DNA of 64,000 bases. Source: Undaria pinnatifida (Eukaryota > Sar > Phaeophyceae > Laminariales > Alariaceae). The position numbers and the translations under genes were made by a program. Below, piece by piece: positions 57,650 through 64,000 of the stretch (the stretch's first letter is position 1; the number at the start of each line of letters is the position of its first letter). The stretch covers positions 14,165,971 through 14,229,970 of the forward strand of contig JABAKD010000025.1 in the NCBI GenBank assembly GCA_012845835.1, written 5' to 3'. The notes under the pieces are model-generated. The model had not been told where the DNA came from, ran no database searches, and saw only the letters and a list, made by a program, of their open reading frames with translations.

Positions 57650-57960
57650 GTGCGCCCCATTTTTTTCTTGCCATTGCTTTTTTTAGGGGGGAGGGGGGGT
57701 GGGGGGTCGTGGGGTTGTGTGGGGTGGGGGTTCCCTAGATATTCATGAATGGCCGTAGTCGTTTCACCATAGAGGTGTTGATGGGGGGGGGGGGTTGTGT
57801 CGGTGGTGTTGATCACTATTCAGGCTGGTTTTGCTCACAAGTGACAAATGAGAAATCTAATAATGGGACTCATTTTTTCATTTTTCTTGTTGGGGGAGTC
57901 GGTTGAGGGGAGGACAGGAGGGTTGGGATGTTGGGAAGGGGGCGGTATGGTGGTGGGAGG
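57650..57960. other. G-rich stretch in intron 4
   Basis: Several G runs (57686-57715, 57783-57795, 57891-57960) and a short piece of repeat C at 57750. No gene. Confidence 0.5.
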
Positions 57961-58004
57961 GGGAATGAGGGGTTCGTTACAGCCAACGTAACCGCGACGT
58001 CGTT

Positions 58005-58085
58005 GTCAAGGTAGTTTTGGCGATCGGCAGAAGGTGATACTGTTGATGGTGGTCGCCACCGAAGCCGACCATGCCGACAAGGGAC
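58005..58085 (+). pseudogene. Decayed partial copy of exon 4 (relic 2)
   Basis: GTGATACTGTTGATGGTGGT, CGCCACCGAAGCCGACC and ATGCCGACAAG parallel the last 40 bases of exon 4 (GTGATGTTGATCGCC, AACAAAGCCGATC, TTGCGGAAAAG). More diverged than relic 1 and covering only the 3' end. Confidence 0.65.
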
Positions 58086-58312
58086 TCATGATAAATGGTA
58101 TGGGTGTAAGTTCGTTGGATTTCCCGCGAGATGACTTTGTAGGGTGGGGATAGGGGAAGGGTTGGGGAGTGGGGGGAGAGGGGCAGGAGGCGTTCAGCGC
58201 CTTTTCGGGGTGGGAAGGAGGGGATAATAGATAGAATGCATTATTTTTATTTATCCCTCCTTACCCCTTTTTTTGCTTTTTTTCCGTTTATTCTTTGCCT
58301 TGTTTTTATCAG

Positions 58313-58433
58313 GCGGTGCGTGACGGAGGCGGAAGGGCAAGCTTTCGCGACAAAGCACGGGCTGCTTTTCATGGAAATGTCGGCACGAAACGCAGCGCAG
58401 GTGGAGCAAGCCTTCATCGGAACGGCGGAAAGG
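58313..58433 (+). CDS. RAB2: Rab2-like gene, exon 5
   Basis: Acceptor TTGTTTTTATCAG, donor GAAAGG|GTGAGC. Encodes EGQAFATKHGLLFMEMSARN, holding the SAK-type base-binding motif as SAR, then QVEQAFIGTAER. Ends in phase 0 at the position where Rab2 proteins have about 45 residues left. Confidence 0.93.
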
Positions 58434-58639
58434 GTGAGCGCACGCGTGCATGTGTATTTGTATTGCCATTGTTAGGGCGATGAGTTGCGGACTGTAAGTC
58501 GCCGACTAAGTTATTTCCTCCGGTAGGTATTACAGTTTTTCGCAGCCAACGACTCGGCTGGGCATTATGTGGGTCTCCCTGTTTGTATGAGGTGTTGTTC
58601 GATTTATCACATTTGCCTTCAAGTGTCCGGGGCATCACG

Positions 58640-60425
58640 GCGGGATTGTCATGGCGGAGCGAGAATGCCGCTCAATCCCTGCCTATATGATGGACCATCC
58701 GCTGTGCACCGGTCTGGGCAGTCACCACACATGCATGCATTGAACCCTCGCCCGCGACGGTGCAACACCCCCCACCTGCCCGGTATCTAGCTATCGTTAG
58801 TGTAAAACGAAAATCCCGGTCGTGGCCTGGCAACAGCGTGCGCCTTACGTGCGCCTTCCATGCAACCGATCTTCCGTTCTTGGTCCGGACAACTACCGCT
58901 CATGAACATACTGAACCCCGGCGCGCGGCGCTGCAACAACCCCCCTACCCGACGCAGTACTACTGTCGGTGCTAAGACCGACATCACGATCACGGCCCGG
59001 TTCCAGCGTGTGCCTTCCATCCATTAGATTCTCCGGTCTTGGTCCGGACAGCCACACCGCACTAATGTGCTTTCGCGTTAGCTCATCGCCACAATCAAGT
59101 CCGTGGTCTCAGGACAGGCACCGGTCGCTCTGGAATGGAAACGCACCCCAGGAAAACCCCAAGAAAAGGGGAGAAAAATAAGCGTTACACGTATCATACC
59201 TGAAGCAAGCCGTACGTCGGCCGACTAATAAAGGTATATTTAGTCAGCTGACGTACCGCTCAAGCCCATACCGGTACATACGCATCAAGACACGCAACTG
59301 AAACCGAGGACACCCCAAACCACTGAGGAAAATATGTAATGCACAAACCCGACACAAAAAGTTTTTTTTTTGTTTTACCGAACGAAAGGAATATGTTCGT
59401 AACGTATTAAACCCTTGCCCACGGCGGCGCAACATCCCCCCTGCCCGGCATGCGACTATCGTCGGTGCTAAAACGGAAAATTCGGTCATGATCCGGTAAC
59501 AGCGTTGGCCTTCCGTCCGCCCCATCGTCCGTTCTTCTTCCCGACAGTCACGACGCTTTAACGTATTAACCCTACGAGTGCCTGGCGCTGCAACCCCGCG
59601 CCCCCCCCTGTCGTACACAATACCTTCGTCAGTGCGAAAACGGGAATCCTGGTCTCGTTTCGTGAACAGCTTGCGCCTTGCATGCAATAGATCCTCCGTT
59701 CTTGGTCGGGACAATCACCACGCATTAACGTTGTTGTTGTTGTTGTTGTTGTTGTTTTTGTTGTTGTTTCACATTAACTCTTGTAAAATATCTAGAGTCC
59801 GTGGTCACACAAAGGTGCTGGAGCCCTAGGAAGATGAAAAAAACCAAATGAAATAAAACTCATCCGGGAAATACTGTGCCACTTACTGAACCCTGACCCT
59901 CAACGCTGCAACACCCTCCCCGCCCGCCCTTCCGTATTACTATGGTCGGTGCGAAAACGGGCATCCCGGTCACGGCCTGTTACCACCATTCACCTTCCAT
60001 CCCATATACCCTCCGTTCTTGACAAGGACAATGACAACGCATTGCCATATTAAACCCTGGCGCACGTCGGTGCAACACCCGGTCGACCCTACCTACTTTT
60101 TTTCCCTGAGAAAAACGGGCATCCCGGTATCGACTCGGTGACTGTGTACGCCTTCCATCCAACAGATCCTCGTTCTTGGTCCGGGAAATCACCACACAAC
60201 CACGTGTAGAACCCTGGCGCGTGGTGCTCTACCACCCCTCTGCCCGACGCAGTACTGTCATCGGTGAAAAAAGGAATCCAGGTAACGGTCCAGTAACAGC
60301 GTGCACCTTCGATCCAAAAGATGCTCTGTTCTTGGTCCGGACAATCGCCATGCATAAACGTCTTGAATCCTTGCGCGTGGCGCTGTGACATCCCCCCTAC
60401 CCGACATACAACTATTGCAGGGTTC
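58640..60425 (+). repeat. 157-base satellite, block 1
   Basis: About eight units with a TGAACCCTGGCGCG start at 58742, 58911, 59407, 59565, 59887, 60051, 60208 and 60362. Then come GGCGCTGCAACACCC, CTGCCCGACG, TCGGTGCGAAAACGG, CATCCCGGTCACGGCC, GCGCCTTCCATCCAACAG and TCCGTTCTTGGTCCGGAC. Adjacent spacings are 154-169 bases. Interrupted at 59068-59403 and 59745-59884 by other repeats, including (GTT)n at 59728-59767. Confidence 0.88.
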
Positions 60426-60469
60426 TTTACGAGTTTCTGTCCGTGCACGGTTGCGTTTTTTCAAATCGA

Positions 60470-60720
60470 AAATACTACGGCCCGGTTCGGTGCGGTTTAA
60501 GAAAGCGCAATCTTATGGTGCGATTCGGTGCGGTTTTCCGATATTGTAAGTCCTACGGTGCGGGTCGGTGCTATGATATATCGTACGGTGCAGTTCGGTG
60601 CGGTTTTGACAATTAGAAATCCTACTGTGCGGTTCGGTGCTGTGATGAATCCTACGGGGGAGTTCGTTGCGGTTCCCCGTTGAACAGTTTTTGCTACGGT
60701 TCGGGGCCAATCCCTGTAAG
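60470..60720 (+). repeat. Array on the GGTGCGGTTCGGTGCGGTT motif, block 1
   Basis: Five or six units of about 47 bases, each with CCTACGGTGCGGTTCGGTGC and an AT-rich spacer such as TTTTGACAATTAGAAAT. Related to 62660-62880. Confidence 0.85.
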
Positions 60721-61474
60721 GAAAAGCGTATATACCGTAGTATAATACCGAGTTTTCCTACGGTGCACCGTTTTTATAAGCGGCACAAAACCGCGGTTTC
60801 GTACGGTTCTCGTGCTTTTCTTGGTGCACGAGCGAAACCGCAACAGGCAACGTAATTCGTACCTAGCACATTGTTTACTTTCTGCGCAAAGCCAAGAGAG
60901 CAACAGCAGTTAGGTCTGGGACTGGAAGTCGATTTGGCCCAAAAAAATGGCAGATCTATTCGGCGAAAACCACCAAAAATCCGAAACAATGTCTCGGAGA
61001 AAATATTTGCCAACACTGTTTTCACTTGGTTTTAGACTGGAATAATGTTTGACAGGGTATCACAAAATACGCAACACAGAAGGCGAGTTGGATTCTGAAA
61101 TTAAAGAGACACGTGTAATCAGTGTACACGAAGGGAAGCACGGATTACTCCGAATTTTCCGTTGTATTTTGAAGTCTAATCGGACGGAAATGTGCGAGAA
61201 AACTCGTGTTTTCTGCTAATATTCGTCTCTTGCTCAATGGGGTCGAACTACTGCAACTGGGTACTGGTATTTACCCGTAGTTCCCTCCGCCGGGACTTGG
61301 AGGAGACAGCAAAGCAATCCGCTCTTGAATCGAGTAAATAGCCGGCGAGAAATTCGCAAACAAAGTTGGCCCCATTCGGTCATTCTGGCGGAGTGATCGT
61401 GCAAAATTAGCCATGGGCAACTCGAATAAACCTGAAGGCACCGAACCGAAAGGAAAAAAATAAACTTTGCAAAG

Positions 61475-61978
61475 GTCGAGGAGGCTTATCAGGCGCGTAC
61501 CGGGACCACGACGGCAGACGCGGGCGTGGCTGCACGCCGGGCTCTTGACATCCAGCGCGGCGGTGTCGAGGTGGCGGAGGGCATCCGTGACCGGGCCGTG
61601 AAGCAGCGCGACGAGAGCCGGGTCGAGGCCGCTGAGGCAAAGTCTTTGCTGCAAGATGTCTCTCATCAGTTGTCCAAGGAGAAAGGCAAACTCAACCTGG
61701 AGCAGGACCTCCGACACGAGTCAGATGCAGCCTTGGCCCAAACCCGAGTCGAGCTACACGCACAGCAGCAACTTTCCCGCGAGCTAGAGGTGAAGCGTGC
61801 TGCATCGGAGGCACGCGAGATGGAGTTGGGAAAGACGCTGGAGGACGTTCCCAAACAAGGAAAAACTATGGCACTGCTGCTGCATAATATCACCATCTTG
61901 GAGGAATTCAGATGCATAGGTCTGCTGTCGGCCATCTTGCCGGAGGGCCCCCCAGAAGATGTGTTTCGCCCACGCTAG
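61475..61978 (+). CDS. Coiled-coil reading frame, possible exon
   Basis: Open from at least 61475; the first Met is at 61526 (150 codons to TAG at 61976-61978). Heptad-patterned, Glu/Gln/Arg/Ala-rich sequence from about residue 30 to 110 (AKSLLQDVSHQLSKEK, QQQLSRELEVKRAASEARE) predicts a coiled coil. GC-rich codon use resembles the Rab2 exons. A possible acceptor TTTGCAAAG|GTCGAG at 61473 would continue in phase 0, the phase of exon 5, but the tract before it is purine-rich, so the link is weak. It lacks a prenylation Cys. Alternatives are a separate gene or a Gag-like remnant of an element. Confidence 0.45.
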   Translation, partial: VEEAYQARTGTTTADAGVAARRALDIQRGGVEVAEGIRDRAVKQRDESRVEAAEAKSLLQDVSHQLSKEKGKLNLEQDLRHESDAALAQTRVELHAQQQLSRELEVKRAASEAREMELGKTLEDVPKQGKTMALLLHNITILEEFRCIGLLSAILPEGPPEDVFRPR

Positions 61979-62027
61979 CTGTCCCTTGAGTACGCTGCTA
62001 CACGCGGGGGGTAGAGCAGCACCTCGG

Positions 62028-62055
62028 GCAGCAGCAGCAGCAGCAGCAGCAGCAT
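62028..62055 (+). repeat. (CAG)n microsatellite
   Basis: About nine CAG units just downstream of the coiled-coil frame stop. Confidence 0.95.
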
Positions 62056-62659
62056 TTTTTTTTCTACACACGCTTCAACTTTTTTTGCCGCAGAACAGCA
62101 GCAAGCGGCACAGGCTTTTTTTCCACGAATAATTTTTTGTAGGTGATGTGGGGCCTTTCCCCCCATCGCTGATTGGTTGATTTCCTCAAGAGTATTTTTC
62201 CCAGAGAACGACCATGGGACATTTTTTTTCCAAATTATACGTCTAAAATTTTGCCAGTCCCAGGCCTAGCAGTAACACACAAAATTCAATACGTAAACAA
62301 TAAATATAAATTATGATTAGTCTATATATCAGCTGATAACTAATAAATAATAATATAATAGTCACTCCGAGAATATAAATTTATACTTATATACTGTGTC
62401 CGAGCAAGAAATATTGAATTTAATGTACCTGGTATTTATTTTCAACAAAAACATTGTACAAATAAAATATGAAACGGCATTAGATTCACCAAGCTAGCGG
62501 GGACACTTTTGACTTTTCATACGAAACCGCGCCAAAACCGTCATGAACCGTGCGAAGCCGTGACCCTATAACATCGTTCCGCGGCCGATAGAACCGCGGG
62601 TGTTCTGCGAGTTCAATTTAAAAGCACCGTTTAATCACCAGTCTAACGGTTTTTGGCTT
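62056..62659. other. Unassigned AT-rich stretch
   Basis: No gene. A very AT-rich core at 62270-62480. Confidence 0.5.
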
Positions 62660-62880
62660 GATGCACGCGGTGCGGTGCGGTTTCGATGGCATTCCTATGG
62701 TGCGGTTCGGTGCGGTTTTGAAACTTTGAAAATGCTACGGTGCGGTTCGGTGCGTTCTTCAGAAACCAGGAATCCTACGGTGCGGTGCGGTTCGGCTTTG
62801 AATACGGCAAAAATCCTACGGTGCGGTTCGGTTAACAACCACGCCGAACCGCACCGACCCGATAGGGACAACCGCACCGT
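62660..62880 (+). repeat. Array on the GGTGCGGTTCGGTGCGGTT motif, block 2
   Basis: Five units of about 47 bases (CCTACGGTGCGGTTCGGTGC), then an inverted end, GCCGAACCGCACCGACC and ACCGCACCGTA at 62843-62882, so the array can fold into a large hairpin. Confidence 0.85.
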
Positions 62881-62899
62881 AAAGATCCCTGCTATTTTT

Positions 62900-63500
62900 T
62901 GTGCTAAACGGATATCCAGGTTACGGCTCGTACAGCGCTCGCTTTCTGTTCAACCGATCCTCCGTTCCTGGCCCGAATAGTCACGGGGAATCAACGTGTT
63001 GAACCCTTCCGTGCGGCGATGTAACATTCCCCGCACCCGATAAGACTATTGTCGACCAAACGAGCATCCCGGTCACAGCTTGTACAGCGTTCGCCTTCCG
63101 TACTAACGATCCCCCGCTCGTGGTCCAGACAGCCACCCCGCGTTGATGTGTTGGATCCTGGCGCGCGGCGTTTCAACCCCCCCTGCCCGACGCATTACTA
63201 TGGTCGGTGCCAAACGAGTATCTCGCTCGCGGCTCGGTAACAGCGTTCGCCTTCCATCAAACTAATCCCCTTTTAGTAGTCTGGACAGTCGCCACACATC
63301 AACGGATTGGACCCTGGCCCGCGACGCTGCAACACCGCCCCGTCCTGACGCGATATTTGCCTTCGGTTTCAAACCAGAATTTCGGTCACGGTCGGGTGAC
63401 AGCGGACGCATTCTATCTAGCACATCCTCTGTTGTTCCTCGGGTCGCCGCCGGTGCCACATTCCCGTAACCCGGAGCATATTGGCGTCGGTTCCGAACGG
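62900..63500 (+). repeat. 157-base satellite, block 2
   Basis: Unit starts at 62998, 63151 and 63308 (spacings 153 and 157) plus partial units at both ends. Same orientation as block 1, so the central 2.5 kb with the coiled-coil frame and the two arrays appears inserted in one satellite field. Confidence 0.85.
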
Positions 63501-64000
63501 GCATAGTGGCGGTACCGCACATGCCCGGGGCGAATAAATATCGACGTGGATGGCGTGATACACTCGGTTAGTTTGTGACTCAAAGATTTACCGAAATAAT
63601 TTGTCAGAAATGTCCATTATGGAGCTATCAGTGTGTTTCCGATTTCCGATTATGTTGGGTTTGGAAAAACGGGAACCTTATAAAGACATCACCCACGTCG
63701 GTTAGCAAAATCGTGCAACAACAAAGTGTGTTGGATATCTGCGATTTTTTTGTTAAATTTGTTGGGGTAGAGTTATCATGACCAACGAGCTTTGTGGATT
63801 TTACTAGGACCGTGGGTATCAAGGATCCAACTGGTACTTGTAACCTAATTTTTCGTGAGTTCGGTCGGCCTTGGGTTGTGACGTTCGTTGATTTCATTTT
63901 ATACTTGGTATGTTTTAACCCAACCAAGTTCGGTATCTCGTCAATACACTATTTGTATTAACACACTTAGACATGTGAAGAAAAACGTATGCTTTCGCGC
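63501..64000. other. Unassigned end of window
   Basis: No gene or repeat recognised. If the Rab2-like gene continues, its last exon might also lie beyond this end. Confidence 0.4.

Larger units (their letters stand above)
23804..58433 (+). other. RAB2: Rab2-like small GTPase gene, five exons, C-terminus not found
   Basis: Exons 23804-23846, 45352-45467, 55741-55796, 57110-57271 and 58313-58433 splice with consistent phase to 166 codons. The product has FKYIIIG, a P-loop GNTAVGKS (residues 12-19), switch I and flank HDMTIGVEFGA (34-44), switch II WDTAGQESF (59-67), SYYRG (73-77), NKAD (119-122) and MSAR (148-151). HD-x-TIGVEFGA with LFKYIIIG fits Rab2 better than Rab4 or Rab14. Rab2 acts in ER-Golgi and late endosomal traffic. 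Introns are 21505, 10273, 1313 and 1041 bases; the first is GC-AG, the rest GT-AG. About 45 residues including the prenylated Cys tail are missing. Confidence 0.93.

Overview
The window is eukaryotic nuclear DNA. Its only clearly conserved cellular gene is a Rab2-type small GTPase, cut into short exons by very long spliceosomal introns. Everything else I can assign is mobile DNA, its remains, or tandem repeats. The style fits a stramenopile, most likely a brown alga: GC-rich exons, T-rich splice acceptors, chromodomain Ty3/gypsy elements, LINE remnants, a tRNA-derived SINE and a decayed tyrosine recombinase. That taxonomic call is inference; no marker gene proves it.

Layout. 1-9628 (minus): a long, decayed Ty3/gypsy element read from a 5' LTR at 9360-9628 through gag, a NADAR (YbiA-like) domain, protease, reverse transcriptase, RNase H, integrase, chromodomain and a Tudor-like C-terminus; its 3' LTR lies outside the window. 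12461-16638 (plus): a second copy of the same family, facing away from the first, cut off at its 5' side and ending in a 3' LTR at 16369-16638. The two LTRs define a terminal repeat of about 270 bp (TG...CA). 16.9-23.3 kb: G-run arrays, dispersed repeats, a SINE and a tyrosine recombinase pseudogene.

23804-58433 (plus): five exons of the Rab2-like gene, 166 codons spread over 34.6 kb. Intron 1 (21.5 kb, apparently GC-AG) and intron 2 (10.3 kb) hold minisatellites, SINE pieces, LINE pieces and two inverted copies of a terminal-inverted-repeat element. Intron 4 holds two decayed partial copies of exon 4. The C-terminal prenylation exon was not found.

58.6-63.5 kb: a satellite of about 157 bp, interrupted by two arrays built on a GGTGCGGTTC-type motif, which flank a coiled-coil reading frame at 61475-61978.

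The retroelement parts would once have worked together: Gag for the particle, protease, RT and RNase H for cDNA, integrase plus chromodomain for targeting. All are now broken by frameshifts, stops or lost catalytic residues. The most unusual item is the NADAR domain carried between gag and protease.
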